Shown: positions 1 to 11,867 of the stretch, in pieces
How the letters are laid out: each line of letters opens with the position of its first letter
Position numbering within the stretch: position 1 is the stretch's first letter
Source of the DNA: Noviherbaspirillum_A sp047237965
GTDB lineage: Bacteria; Pseudomonadota; Gammaproteobacteria; Burkholderiales; Burkholderiaceae_D
Direction: 5' to 3'
DNA: 64,000 nucleotides
Assembly (NCBI RefSeq): GCF_047237965.1
Contig: NZ_JBDFLX010000001.1
Span: forward strand, 1,116,001 to 1,180,000
Notes under the pieces: generated by a model
Databases searched by the model: none
What the model was told of the DNA's origin: nothing
Seen by the model: only the letters and a program-made list of their open reading frames with translations
Made by a program: the position numbers and the translations under genes

Positions 1-2550
1 TTCAATGCGCGCCGCCGCTTCGTCGTCAAGCAGGGCCGGCTGCGTGCACAGCTGCATCAGCAGCGCCTGCGGCTGATCCGACCGCTGGCCCGCCCGCAGC
101 GCATCCTGCAATACTTGGATTTGCTGCTTCAGCCGCTCCTGCGACAGCATTGCCGGGCTGTCCACGCCCAGCCGGATCTCCATCTGCAGGATTTCCTGCA
201 TCACCGCCTCGCGGTTTCGCTGCAGCGTCGCGCGTAACGTCTCGCCGCCCTCCAGCGCGGCGGCAAAGCGCGCCGCCATCGCCCGTTCGCTGCCGCCGCC
301 CAGCGTTGGCAATGCATCCCATTCCTGACGCAAGGCTTGGCGAAGGGATTCATCCAGGGCGCCTTCTATCACTGACTGCTCAGCGCGCCGGCACAGCATG
401 AACTTGCGCTTCAACAGCTCGGCCTGCGCCTGCGACGCCGCCTGACGCGCCGCATCGGCCCGCTGGCGCAACGCACCGACAGCCGCTTCATAGCGCGCCT
501 CGATCTGCTGCTGCGCCGCCCGCGGCACCGGCCCGATCTCCTTCCAGGCGGCGGCGCTATCGCGCAGCAGTTGCGACAGCGTCGGCAGCGGCGCATCGAC
601 CGCGGCTTCCAGCGAAGCGCACAGCGCCTCCTTGCGCTCCAGGTGCTGCTGGCGTTCGGCGTCGGCGGTCTTGGCCGATTCGCGCCGCTCGGCAAACAGC
701 GCGTCGCAGGCCTGGCGGAAGCGTTGCCACAAAGCCTGCTCTTCGTTGCGCGGCAGCGGCAGGCCGCGGGCATAGTCCTGCCAGCGCTCCTGGATGGCGC
801 GCAGCGAATCGGTGGCGCGCGGCGCGCCCGCGTCCATCGACTCGACCTCGGCAATCAACTGCTCGCGCCGGGCCACTTCGATCTGGTGGCGGCCGGACAG
901 CGGCTTGCGCAGCAGGTCGAGCGCCTTCGAAAAATCCGCGTCGGCCGCCTTGCGTTCGCGGCGCTCGATGGTGCCCAGCCGCTGCCAGGCCTGGGTGTAA
1001 CGGCTGAGTGCAGCGGACACCGCTTTCCAGTCCACCGACTCCGGATCGCCTGCCACACCCGTGCTGTCGGCATAGGCAATCACTTCGGCTGTCAGCGCAT
1101 GCGCCTTCTCCAGATTGTGCCGGCGCTCTTCGGCCAGCATGCGGAAATGCTCGGCCACGGGCGCATAGGCAGCGGTGCAGGCAGCATCGAAGCGCTGCCA
1201 GGCGTCCTTGCCGGCGGGGCCGGCAGATGCATCCAGCGCCTTCCAGCGTTCGCGCAGGCTGCCGACCTTCTGGGCACGCTCGGCCACCGGCATTTCCTGG
1301 TCCGCCAGGTCCTGGGCCGCTTTCAGCAATTCCTCGCGCGATACGTTGCCGCCCCAGCGCGCCCAGCCCTGCAGCCGCGCCAGTTCGGCGCGCAGGCGCG
1401 ACAGCCGCGCCATGCGTTCCTCGCCCGGGCGCATGGCCTTGAAATCCATGGCCCGCAAGGCCTTGTCCTGCTCCGATGCCGCCTGCAGGCTGCCCTCCTC
1501 CAGCGCGGCTTCCAGCGCGGCAAGCGCCGCGTCCATTGACCGCCGGGCCTCTGCCGGATCAACCGCCGGCTCGGCTTGCACCACCGGGCCAGGTTGCGGC
1601 GGCTCTGCCGCGACCGGATTGCGTGCATGCCGTATCGCCGCCAGCAGCGCCGCATGGCGCGCAGACAGTTCCGGCGCCGCGCTGTCAGGCAGGGCCGGCA
1701 AGGCCTGCCAGGCCTGGCGCAGCGCCGCGTCATCCAGCTGGGCCGCGTCCGCTTGCGCCCGTGCTTCCCATTCGTCGAGCAGCGCAGCGCGGGCAGCGAT
1801 CGCCGCCTGGCGCCCGGCGTGCGCCGCCAACGCCGACTTCAGGCGCGTGGCCTGGTCGCTGAATGCCTGCACACGGGCCGGCGGCAATGCGCTCGCCTCG
1901 GGCGACTGCAGCAGCGCGGCCACTGCGGCTTCCAGCTCATCGAGCTTTTGTTGCGCATCCGTCGGCATCTCGCCGGCGACGGATGCCTCGAGACGGGCCA
2001 GCTCGGCATTTGCGTCCAGCAGGCCGCGTTGCAGATCGGTCTGCGCCTGCAGGCGCTGGCGCAGACGCTCACGGCTGGCATCGAAGCGCTCGCGCAGCGC
2101 CGCCGGCGCATCGCCCACGCTGCGCCAGGCATGATCGAGTTCGGTCACCTGGCTGACCACCAGCTGCGGCGTGGCGGCCAGCCGCTCGGCCTGTTCGATG
2201 GCTTGAAGGGCCCGCGCCTCGCGGGCCTCGGCCTGGTCCAGCGCGTCCAGGCGTTGCTGCATCAGCTTGGCAACGCGCCGGTCAGTATTGCGCACCGCCT
2301 GGAGCACCTGCGTCAGGTGGACGCGGCTGTGCAGATGCTGGGCCGCCTGCCGGCGCGCGTCCGGGTAGTCGCACTGCAGTATGAATGCGGCCGCTGCCGC
2401 TTCGTCATGCGCCACTGCGATGGCCTGCTCGAGCATCGCCTGGCGCTTTGCGCGCTGCTGCTCGGCGCGGTCTACCTGCACGCTGGCCACGGCGACGGGT
2501 TCAGGCTGGGTGTCGCGCTTGAGGACGCGCCGGATAAGGGAACGGAACAT
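1..2550 (-). CDS. DUF349 domain-containing protein (3' end cut by window edge)
   Basis: The reading frame stays open on the minus strand for 850 codons, from an ATG at 2550 down to the first base of the window, so the C-terminus is missing. The product is Ala/Arg/Glu/Gln-rich and looks almost entirely helical. It carries repeated blocks with spaced Trp residues (for example RERWKAL, DAWQRF, IQERWQDY, ALWQRF, AAAWKEI), the pattern of DUF349 repeats. In Burkholderiales such proteins are about 900 residues long, so little is missing. The cellular role of this family is poorly known and I assign none. Large plus-strand ORFs across the region are antisense shadows created by high GC. The start directly faces the urt promoter region. 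Confidence 0.85.
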   Translation of the reverse strand, partial: MFRSLIRRVLKRDTQPEPVAVASVQVDRAEQQRAKRQAMLEQAIAVAHDEAAAAAFILQCDYPDARRQAAQHLHSRVHLTQVLQAVRNTDRRVAKLMQQRLDALDQAEAREARALQAIEQAERLAATPQLVVSQVTELDHAWRSVGDAPAALRERFDASRERLRQRLQAQTDLQRGLLDANAELARLEASVAGEMPTDAQQKLDELEAAVAALLQSPEASALPPARVQAFSDQATRLKSALAAHAGRQAAIAARAALLDEWEARAQADAAQLDDAALRQAWQALPALPDSAAPELSARHAALLAAIRHARNPVAAEPPQPGPVVQAEPAVDPAEARRSMDAALAALEAALEEGSLQAASEQDKALRAMDFKAMRPGEERMARLSRLRAELARLQGWARWGGNVSREELLKAAQDLADQEMPVAERAQKVGSLRERWKALDASAGPAGKDAWQRFDAACTAAYAPVAEHFRMLAEERRHNLEKAHALTAEVIAYADSTGVAGDPESVDWKAVSAALSRYTQAWQRLGTIERRERKAADADFSKALDLLRKPLSGRHQIEVARREQLIAEVESMDAGAPRATDSLRAIQERWQDYARGLPLPRNEEQALWQRFRQACDALFAERRESAKTADAERQQHLERKEALCASLEAAVDAPLPTLSQLLRDSAAAWKEIGPVPRAAQQQIEARYEAAVGALRQRADAARQAASQAQAELLKRKFMLCRRAEQSVIEGALDESLRQALRQEWDALPTLGGGSERAMAARFAAALEGGETLRATLQRNREAVMQEILQMEIRLGVDSPAMLSQERLKQQIQVLQDALRAGQRSDQPQALLMQLCTQPALLDDEAAARIE

Positions 2551-2656
2551 AGATGGGGGCCGCGAAATTCGGGAAACCGACATCATAGCAATACGCGTCC
2601 CCTCGGGTGCCCGGGTCACCATCGCAATGCAGATCCCCTCATGGATTTGCCGTTTT

Positions 2657-2673
2657 TGCACCGCAATGGCGCT
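2657..2673 (+). promoter_or_regulatory. Putative NtrC-binding site upstream of urtA
   Basis: The 17-base sequence TGCACCGCAATGGCGCT closely matches the NtrC dyad TGCACC-N5-GGTGCA, with the two half-sites at the correct spacing. Its centre lies about 134 bases upstream of the predicted sigma-54 start site, a normal enhancer distance. A second, weaker GCACC...TGG sequence near 2719-2733 has the wrong spacing. The assignment rests on sequence match and context only. Confidence 0.6.
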
Positions 2674-2772
2674 CCAGCTTTTGCGTGCGCTCAAACAGCG
2701 CCACGACAGACCATGCACGCACCAAAACATGGCATTGACCCGATGACGAATCGGCCACACCCCGGATCGACC

Positions 2773-2789
2773 TTGGCACGCATTCTGCT
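2773..2789 (+). promoter_or_regulatory. Sigma-54 promoter of the urt operon
   Basis: TTGGCACGCATTCTGCT matches the sigma-54 consensus (TGGCACG-N4-TTGCW). The invariant GG is at 2775-2776 and the invariant GC at 2787-2788, exactly 10 bases apart. Transcription should start near 2799-2800, giving a leader of about 55 bases before urtA. Sigma-54 plus NtrC control fits a nitrogen-scavenging urea transporter. Confidence 0.75.
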
Positions 2790-2854
2790 AAAGGGTGTAT
2801 CTGCGAGTCATCGCAATCCATTCCGATCAATTCTTCCAATTAGGAGTAGTAACC

Positions 2855-4108
2855 ATGTCCCGTCGCACCCTCTTGAAGGCGACCGCAGCCGGCGCACTGG
2901 CGCTGATGGCGTCGTCCTGGATGCAGCACGCAATGGCAGCCGATACCATCAAGGTCGGCATTCTGCATTCGCTGTCCGGCACCATGGCCATCTCCGAGAC
3001 ATCGCTGAAGGATGTGGCGCTGATGACCATCGAGGAGATCAATGCCAAAGGCGGCGTGATGGGCAAGAAGCTGGAGCCGGTGATCGTTGACCCGGCCTCG
3101 AACTGGCCGCTGTTTGCCGAGAAGGCGCGGCAGCTGGTGAGCCAGGACAAGGTGGCCGTAGTGTTCGGCTGCTGGACCTCGGTATCGCGCAAGTCGGTAC
3201 TGCCGGTCTTCAAGGAGCTGAACAGCCTGCTGTTCTACCCGGTGCAGTATGAAGGCGAGGAACTGGAGAAGAACGTGTTCTACACCGGCGCCGCGCCCAA
3301 CCAGCAGGCGATTCCCGCAACCGAATACCTGATGTCCAAGGAAGGCGGCGGCGCCAAGCGCTTCGTGCTGCTGGGCACCGACTACGTCTACCCGCGCACC
3401 ACCAACAAGATCCTGCGCGCCTTCCTCAAGTCCAAGGGCGTCAAGGACAGCGATATCGACGAGGTCTACACCCCGTTCGGCCATTCCGACTACCAGACCA
3501 TCGTCGCCAACATCAAGAAGTTCTCCGCTGGCGGCAAGACCGCGGTCATCTCCACCATCAACGGCGATTCCAACGTGCCCTTCTACAAGGAACTGGGCAA
3601 TGCCGGCCTGAAGGCAACCGACGTGCCGGTGGTGGCCTTCTCGGTGGGCGAGGAAGAACTGCGCGGCGTCGACACCAAGCCGCTGGTAGGCCACCTGGCT
3701 GCCTGGAACTACTTCCAGTCGGTGAAGAACCCGGTCAACGCCGCCTTCATCAAGCAGTGGAAGGAATACGCCGTCGCCAAGAAGCTGCCCAATGCCGACA
3801 CCGTGGTCACCAACGACCCGATGGAAGCCACCTATGTCGGCATCCACATGTGGAAACAGGCCGTCGAGAAGGCCAAATCCACCGACACCGACAAGGTGAT
3901 CGCCGCCATGGCCGGCCAGACCTTCAAGGCGCCGTCGGGCTATGAGCTGACGATGGACAAGACCAACCATCATCTGCACAAGCCCGTGATGATCGGCGAG
4001 ATCAAGGCGGACGGCCAGTTCAGCGTGGTGTGGAAGACCAAGGGCCCGATCCGCGCCCAGCCTTGGAGCCCGTTCATCGCCGGCAACGAGGACAAGCAGA
4101 AGCTATAA
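2855..4108 (+). CDS. urtA: Urea ABC transporter, substrate-binding protein UrtA
   Basis: This 417-residue periplasmic binding protein belongs to the branched-chain amino acid/amide type (Peripla_BP_5) that delivers urea to the UrtBC channel. The ATG at 2855 is chosen because AGGAG lies 8 bases upstream and the protein then starts with a Tat-like signal (SRRTLLK at residues 2-8, hydrophobic stretch, AMA cleavage region near residue 30). The mature part has the motifs IKVGILHSLSGTMAISE and VDPASNWP typical of UrtA. It is the first gene of urtABCDE and follows the sigma-54 promoter. A hairpin after the stop may keep its expression above that of the membrane genes. Confidence 0.95.
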   Translation: MSRRTLLKATAAGALALMASSWMQHAMAADTIKVGILHSLSGTMAISETSLKDVALMTIEEINAKGGVMGKKLEPVIVDPASNWPLFAEKARQLVSQDKVAVVFGCWTSVSRKSVLPVFKELNSLLFYPVQYEGEELEKNVFYTGAAPNQQAIPATEYLMSKEGGGAKRFVLLGTDYVYPRTTNKILRAFLKSKGVKDSDIDEVYTPFGHSDYQTIVANIKKFSAGGKTAVISTINGDSNVPFYKELGNAGLKATDVPVVAFSVGEEELRGVDTKPLVGHLAAWNYFQSVKNPVNAAFIKQWKEYAVAKKLPNADTVVTNDPMEATYVGIHMWKQAVEKAKSTDTDKVIAAMAGQTFKAPSGYELTMDKTNHHLHKPVMIGEIKADGQFSVVWKTKGPIRAQPWSPFIAGNEDKQKL

Positions 4109-4135
4109 GAGTCTGCCCCAGGAAGCTGCAAGCAT

Positions 4136-4175
4136 GCCGGGGCGCACAGCAGGCCGTCGCCCCGGCTTCTTTTTG
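4136..4175 (+). terminator. Intercistronic terminator/attenuator between urtA and urtB
   Basis: GCCGGGGCG (4136-4144) and CGCCCCGGC (4158-4166) form a perfect 9-bp stem with a 13-base loop, followed by TTCTTTTT. This is a good intrinsic terminator inside the operon. It probably lets most transcripts end after urtA, so that the binding protein is made in excess over the permease. Confidence 0.65.
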
Positions 4176-4214
4176 TCCGCATGCATCGCCATGCATGCGG
4201 CGCCGGATAAGAAC

Positions 4215-5819
4215 ATGAACCTACTTTACAAACTGATGGCAGCGCTGCTGCTGTGCCTGCAGGCGGCGCTGGCGCATGCCGCGATCGACGCCGCGCTGCT
4301 GGCGCCGCTGGCAGGAGACGATCCGGATGCCCGGATCGAAGCGGTCGGCCAGATTGCCGCGCTGGCCAATGACGATGCATACAAGGTGCTGTCCGCCCTG
4401 AAGAACGACACCCTGTATGCAACGCCCGAAGGCCGCGTGCTGGTGGTCGATGGCGACCAGGCCTGGGATCCGGCAACCGGCGCCAGCGCGCCGGCGCCGG
4501 ACGGCATCGACGGCATCACGGTGAACAACCGGCTGCGCGGCGCCGTCGAAGGCGCCATGGCCGGCCTGCGGCTGTTCTCGAAAGACCGCAACGAGCGCCT
4601 GGCCGCGGCCCGCGCGCTGCAAAAGGGCACGGACGCCGCCCAGGCGCCCCTGATCGTCAAGGCGCTGGCGCAGGAAACCGATGCGGAAATAAAGCCGCTA
4701 CTGGAAATGGCTGCCGCCACTGCCAACCTGCAGTCGCCCGACCCGACGGTGCGCCGCGCCGCGGTGATCGCGCTGTCCGACAGCAGCAATGCCAGCCTGC
4801 GCCCGGTATTGCGCCAGATGCTGGAGAAAGGCACGGACGGCAGCTACACCGAGCCCGATGAAAGCGTGCGCATCGCCGCCGTGGGCACCCTGCAGAAGCT
4901 GGAACGGCGGCTGGCCTTCACCGAGATCGTCGGCAACCTGTTCTACGGCGTCTCGCTGGGCAGCGTGCTGCTGCTGGCTGCGCTGGGCCTGGCCATTACC
5001 TTCGGCCTGATGGGCATCATCAACATGGCCCATGGCGAACTGCTGATGATAGGCGCGTATGCCACCTATGCCTGCCAGCTGTTCTTCCGCAAATACCTGC
5101 CCGGCGCGCTGGACGCCTACCTGCTGGTGGCGCTGCCGGTGGCCTTCCTCGCTTCGGCGCTGGTGGGCATCGTGCTGGAACGCACCGTGATCAGATGGCT
5201 CTACGGCCGGCCGCTGGAAACCCTGCTGGCCACCTGGGGCATCAGCCTGATCCTGATGCAGACGGTGCGCAGCCTGTTCGGCGCGCAGAACGTGGAAGTG
5301 GCCAACCCGGCCTGGATGTCGGGCGGCATCACCGTGCTGGGTTCGCTGGTGCTGTCGTGGAACCGCATCGTGATCATCTTCTTCTCGCTGGCCGTGGTCG
5401 CCGTCGTGTGGCTGATCCTGAACAAGACCCGGCTCGGCCTGTTCGTGCGCGCCGTCACGCAAAACCGCCGCATGGCCGACTGCACCGGCGTCTCCACCGG
5501 GCGGGTCGACATGATGACTTTCGGCCTCGGCTCCGGCATCGCCGGCCTGGGCGGCGTGGCGCTGTCGCAGCTGGGCAATGTCGGCCCCGACCTCGGCCAG
5601 AGCTATATCGTCGATTCCTTCATGGTGGTGGTGCTGGGCGGCGTTGGCCAGCTGGCCGGCACCGTGATCGCCGCCTTCGGCCTGGGCGAGATCAACAAGT
5701 TTCTGGAGCCATTCTCGGGCGCTGTGCTGGCCAAGATCGCGATCCTGGTATTCATCATCATCTTCATCCAGAAACGTCCGCAGGGGCTGTTCGCACTCAA
5801 AGGCAGGAGCGTCGAATGA
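4215..5819 (+). CDS. urtB: Urea ABC transporter, permease UrtB
   Basis: This is a 534-residue permease of the LivH/BPD_transp_2 type. The ATG at 4215 starts a signal-peptide-like stretch (LLYKLMAALLLCLQAALAHA). Residues of roughly 25-230 form a helical, HEAT-like extracytoplasmic domain that is characteristic of UrtB and absent from LivH. Multiple membrane segments follow, with the family motif GLMGIINMAHGELLMIGAY. The length agrees with other UrtB proteins. The stop codon overlaps the urtC start (ATGA), so the two permease halves are translationally coupled. Confidence 0.95.
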   Translation: MNLLYKLMAALLLCLQAALAHAAIDAALLAPLAGDDPDARIEAVGQIAALANDDAYKVLSALKNDTLYATPEGRVLVVDGDQAWDPATGASAPAPDGIDGITVNNRLRGAVEGAMAGLRLFSKDRNERLAAARALQKGTDAAQAPLIVKALAQETDAEIKPLLEMAAATANLQSPDPTVRRAAVIALSDSSNASLRPVLRQMLEKGTDGSYTEPDESVRIAAVGTLQKLERRLAFTEIVGNLFYGVSLGSVLLLAALGLAITFGLMGIINMAHGELLMIGAYATYACQLFFRKYLPGALDAYLLVALPVAFLASALVGIVLERTVIRWLYGRPLETLLATWGISLILMQTVRSLFGAQNVEVANPAWMSGGITVLGSLVLSWNRIVIIFFSLAVVAVVWLILNKTRLGLFVRAVTQNRRMADCTGVSTGRVDMMTFGLGSGIAGLGGVALSQLGNVGPDLGQSYIVDSFMVVVLGGVGQLAGTVIAAFGLGEINKFLEPFSGAVLAKIAILVFIIIFIQKRPQGLFALKGRSVE

Positions 5820-6897
5820 AGACCACCTTGTTTTCCCGGCCGGCATGGGCCGGCATCCTGGCCTGCGCGCTGCTGCTGGCGCTGCTGCCCGTGTTCAACC
5901 TGGCGTTCGAGCCAGGCCATCCGCTGCATGTATCGAGCTACATGGTGGCATTGATCGGCAAGTTCATGTGCTACGCGATGGCGGCGCTGGCGCTCGACCT
6001 GGTGTGGGGCTATACCGGCATCCTGTCGCTGGGCCATGGCGTGTTCTTCGCGCTGGGCGGCTACGCCCACGGCATGTACCTGATGCGCGCCATCGGACGC
6101 GACGGCGTCTACCAGAGCAACCTGCCCGACTTCATGGTGTTCCTGGACTGGAAAACCTATCCCTGGTTCTGGTCGATGACGGACAGCTTCTGGTACAGCA
6201 TGCTGCTGGTGGTGGCGGTGCCGGGCGTGCTGGCCTTCGTGTTCGGCTACTTCGCCTTCCGCTCGCGCATCAAGGGCGTCTACTTCTCCATCATCACCCA
6301 GGCCATGACCTTCGCCTTCATGCTGCTGTTCTTCCGCAATAACACCGGCTTTGGCGGCAACAACGGCTTCACCGACTTCAAGCGCATCCTGGGCCATGCG
6401 ATCACCTCGCCGTCGACCAAGGCGGCGCTCTACCTGATCACGCTTAGCATGCTGCTGGGCGCGCTGATCCTGTGCCGCTGGATCGTGCGTTCCAAGCTGG
6501 GCCGGGTGCTGCAGGCGGTGCGCGACTCGGAATCGCGCCTGATGTTCATCGGCTACAACCCGCTGTGGTTCAAGCTTTTCGTCTGGACCCTGTCGGCCGT
6601 GCTGTGCGGCATCGCCGGCGCGCTGTACGTGCCGCAGGTCGGCATCATCAACCCGTCCGAGATGTCGCCGGGGAATTCGATCGAGATGGTGATCTGGGCA
6701 GCCGTCGGCGGCCGCGGCACCCTGCTCGGCCCCATCATCGGCGCCTTCTCGGTCAATGGCCTGAAGAGCTGGTTCACCGGCGCCTTCCCCGACCTGTGGC
6801 TGTATGCGCTGGGCCTGCTGTTCATCCTGGTGACGCTGTTCATGCCGCAGGGCATATTGGGACTGGCCGGCAAGCTGCGCCGGCAAAAGGAGGCTGC

Positions 6898-6901
<4 letters not shown>
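5816..6901 (+). CDS. urtC: Urea ABC transporter, permease UrtC
   Basis: The 361-residue second permease subunit is of the LivM/BPD_transp_2 type and pairs with UrtB to form the urea channel in the inner membrane. Several hydrophobic segments are visible. The LivM-like motif DLVWGYTGILSLGHGVFFALG follows the second one, and AAVGGRGTLLGPIIGA lies near the C-terminus. The ATG at 5816 overlaps the urtB stop by four bases, and a four-base ATGA overlap links the end to urtD. A longer frame extends upstream inside urtB but is antisense-like noise in another frame of that gene. Confidence 0.95.
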
Positions 6902-7736
<835 letters not shown>

Positions 7737-7740
<4 letters not shown>

Positions 7741-8447
7741 CGATGAGCCTGCTCCAGGTTGACAAGCTGAACCAGTATTACGGCGCCGCACATACGCTGC
7801 GCGGCGTATCGATGGCGGTGGAAAAGGGCCAGTGCGTGGCGCTCCTGGGCCGCAACGGCGTCGGCAAGACCACGCTGCTCAAGTGCCTGATGGGCGTGCT
7901 GCCGGCGGCCAGCGGCAAGGTGGTCTTCAACGGCCGTGACATCACGCGGCTCAAGCCGCACGAGCGCGCCCGGCTGGGCATTGCCTATGTGCCGCAGGGC
8001 CGCGAGATCTTCGCCCGCCTGACGGTGGAGGAAAACCTGTTGATGGGCATGGCCACCCTGCCGGCGCGGCGCGCCGCCACGATCAAGGGCGAGGTGTATG
8101 AACTGTTCCCGGTACTGAAGGACATGCTGGGCCGGCGCGGCGGCGACCTGTCCGGCGGCCAGCAGCAGCAGCTGGCGATTGCCCGCGCGCTGCTGGCCGA
8201 ACCCAAGCTGATCATCTTCGACGAGCCGACCGAAGGCATACAGCCTTCCATCATCAAGGACATCGAACGGGTGATCCGCCTGCTGCGCGAGCGCGGCGAC
8301 ATGGGCATCCTGCTGTGCGAGCAGTACTTCGACTTCGCCCATGCGCTGGCCGACAAGTTCGTGGTGCTGTCGCGCGGCGAGGTGGTGGCATCCGGCATGC
8401 AGGAACTGATGCAGGGAGAGGACGTGAAGCGTCACCTCGCGGTATAG
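7737..8447 (+). CDS. urtE: Urea ABC transporter, ATPase UrtE
   Basis: The 236-residue LivF-type ATPase is the second nucleotide-binding subunit. It shows Walker A (GRNGVGKTTLL), an LSGGQQQQLAIARAL signature and Walker B (LIIFDEPTEGIQPS). Two in-frame ATGs compete as start, 7737 (overlapping the urtD stop) and 7743; both give the same protein apart from two residues. Only eight bases separate the stop from ureD, so transporter and urease genes appear to be one transcription unit. Confidence 0.95.
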
Positions 8448-8455
8448 TGCGGCCC

Positions 8456-9313
8456 ATGAGATTGCTGGAGCCCCATCCCCCGACCGATGCCGCCACGAAC
8501 CGCCAGCACTGGCATGCCAGGCTGTCACTCGGCTTCGCCGATGACCGCGGCACCACCCGCCTGATCGAGCGCAGCCACGTCGGCCCGCTGCGGGTGCAGA
8601 AGCCGCTGTATCCCGAGCAGCCGTCCGTATGCCATGCGATCGTCGTGCATCCCCCAGGCGGCGTGGTTGGCGGCGACCAGCTCGCAATCGATTGCGCCGT
8701 GGGCGACAGCGCGCATGCACTGGTGACTACGCCCGGCGCGGCCAAATGGTACCGCGCCAACGGCCATGTATCGCGGCAGGAACTGACCCTCAGCGTCGGC
8801 GCCGGCGGCTCGCTGGAATGGCTGCCGCAGGAAACCATCTTCTACAACGGCGCCGACGTTGCGCTCGACACCGCCATCGAGATGGCGGCCGATGCCAGCT
8901 TCATCACCAGCGATATCCTCTGCTTTGGCCGCACCGCTTCCGGCGAATCGTTCGACCACGGCCGCGTGTCGCAGCGCCTGCAGGTGCGGCGCGGCGGCAA
9001 GCTGGTGTGGTTCGAACAGGGCGCGCTGGTCGGCGGCGACGATGGCTTTGCCGGGCCGCTCGGGCTGCATGGCAACACCGTCTGCGCCACCCTGCTGGCC
9101 GTCGGCCGCACCGCTGGCGCAGCCTGCCTGCAGGCCTTGCGCGAAGAAGCAAGCGACCGCTTTGGCGTGACGCAAATGAAGTCGGTGCTGGTGGCGCGCT
9201 ACATCGGCGACTCCAGCCAGGAAGCGCGCCGGCTGATGCACAGGGCCTGGGGCGTGCTGCGGCCGGCGCTGCTGGAGCGCGACCCCATCGTGCCGAGGAT
9301 ATGGCAAACATGA
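8456..9313 (+). CDS. ureD: Urease accessory protein UreD
   Basis: This 285-residue protein binds the urease apoprotein and, with UreF and UreG, forms the nickel-insertion complex. Family features include HPPGGVVGGDQL near residue 65, TTPGAAKWYR and ETIFYNGA. The ATG at 8456 is chosen because homologues start a short distance before the conserved W-x-A-x-L-x-L-x-F block (WHARLSLGFADDRG); the open frame extends further upstream inside urtE. Gene order ureD-A-B-C is the usual one in proteobacteria. Confidence 0.93.
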   Translation: MRLLEPHPPTDAATNRQHWHARLSLGFADDRGTTRLIERSHVGPLRVQKPLYPEQPSVCHAIVVHPPGGVVGGDQLAIDCAVGDSAHALVTTPGAAKWYRANGHVSRQELTLSVGAGGSLEWLPQETIFYNGADVALDTAIEMAADASFITSDILCFGRTASGESFDHGRVSQRLQVRRGGKLVWFEQGALVGGDDGFAGPLGLHGNTVCATLLAVGRTAGAACLQALREEASDRFGVTQMKSVLVARYIGDSSQEARRLMHRAWGVLRPALLERDPIVPRIWQT

Positions 9314-9347
9314 CCTTACCCTATCCAGGAACATCCAAGGAAAAACA

Positions 9348-9650
9348 ATGGAACTGACCCCACGGGAAAAAGACAAGCTGCTGATCTTCACCGCGGCGCT
9401 GCTGGCGGAACGCCGCCGCGCGCGCGGCCTGAAGCTGAATTATCCGGAAGCCGTCGCGCTGATCACCGCCGCCATCATGGAAGGGGCGCGCGACGGCCGC
9501 ACCGTGGCCGAGCTGATGTCCGAGGGCACGAAGATACTGAGCCGCGACGACGTGATGGACGGCATACCGGAGATGATCCCCGATATACAGGTCGAAGCCA
9601 CCTTCCCCGACGGCACCAAGCTGGTGACCGTGCACCACCCGATTCCCTAG
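9348..9650 (+). CDS. ureA: Urease subunit gamma
   Basis: This 100-residue subunit is the smallest of the three-chain bacterial urease. It begins MELTPREKDKLLIFTAALLA, the conserved UreA N-terminus, and contains NYPEAVALI and the C-terminal HHPIP. An AAGGA box lies eight bases before the ATG. Length equals the family norm. It sits directly ahead of ureB with an eight-base gap carrying GGAGAGG. Confidence 0.97.
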   Translation: MELTPREKDKLLIFTAALLAERRRARGLKLNYPEAVALITAAIMEGARDGRTVAELMSEGTKILSRDDVMDGIPEMIPDIQVEATFPDGTKLVTVHHPIP

Positions 9651-9658
9651 GAGAGGCC

Positions 9659-9963
9659 ATGATTCCAGGCGAAATGCTGATCGAAGACGGCGAAATCGAA
9701 CTCAATCCCGGCCGTGCCACTGCCACTGTCACCGTGGCCAACAGCGGCGACCGGCCGGTGCAGGTCGGCTCCCACTTCCATTTCTATGAAGTCAACCCTG
9801 CGCTGGTGTTCGACCGCGAGGCGGGCTATGGCATGCGGCTCAACATTGCGGCCGGCACCGCGGTGCGCTTCGAGCCGGGCCAGGAGCGCACGGTGGAATT
9901 GGTGGCGCTTGCCGGCGACCGCATCGTCTATGGCTTCAACGGAAAAGTGATGGGAAAACTGAA

Positions 9964-9967
<4 letters not shown>
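9659..9967 (+). CDS. ureB: Urease subunit beta
   Basis: The 102-residue beta subunit assembles with UreA and UreC into the (alpha-beta-gamma)3 enzyme. It shows the typical start MIPGEMLIEDGEIELNPGR and the motifs VGSHFHFYEVNP and GFNGKVMG. GGAGAGG precedes the ATG. The stop overlaps the ureC start by four bases, coupling beta and alpha synthesis. Confidence 0.97.
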
Positions 9968-11664
<1,697 letters not shown>

Positions 11665-11754
11665 GCGAGGGATTGCAGGGCTCTGGATTTAAAGGGACAT
11701 TGCTTTTTTCTCTTGCCCTTATTGGTAGCAATCCGTAGGGTACCTAAGATTACC

Positions 11755-11867
11755 GTTGCAGTTGCAGTTGCAGTTGCAGTTGCAGTTGCAGTTGCAGTTG
11801 CAGTTGCAGTTGCAGTTGCAGTTGCAGTTGCAGTTGCAGTTGCAGTTGCAGTTGCAGTTGCAGTTGC
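11755..11867. repeat. Hexanucleotide tandem array, left (about 19 x GTTGCA)
   Basis: An uninterrupted run of GTTGCA units fills 113 bases starting 90 bases after ureC. On the minus strand it reads CAACTG repeated. It forms the outer edge of structured repeat unit A; the right-hand unit B ends in a related array of CAACGG. The short frames running through it encode only two-residue repeats and are not genes. Copy number in such arrays usually varies by slippage. Confidence 0.95.

Noticed and set aside
2718..2734. Second NtrC site upstream of urtA (GCACCAAAACATGG)
   Set aside because: The half-sites are seven rather than five bases apart and the right half is poor.
571..3090. Two long plus-strand ORFs (322 and 504 codons) over the DUF349 gene
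   Set aside because: They lie antisense to a continuous 850-codon minus-strand frame with clear DUF349 repeats; their products are Arg/Gln/His-rich noise typical of high-GC shadow frames.
11755..11867. GTTGCA array as a CRISPR
   Set aside because: Units are six bases with no spacers; this is a simple tandem repeat.
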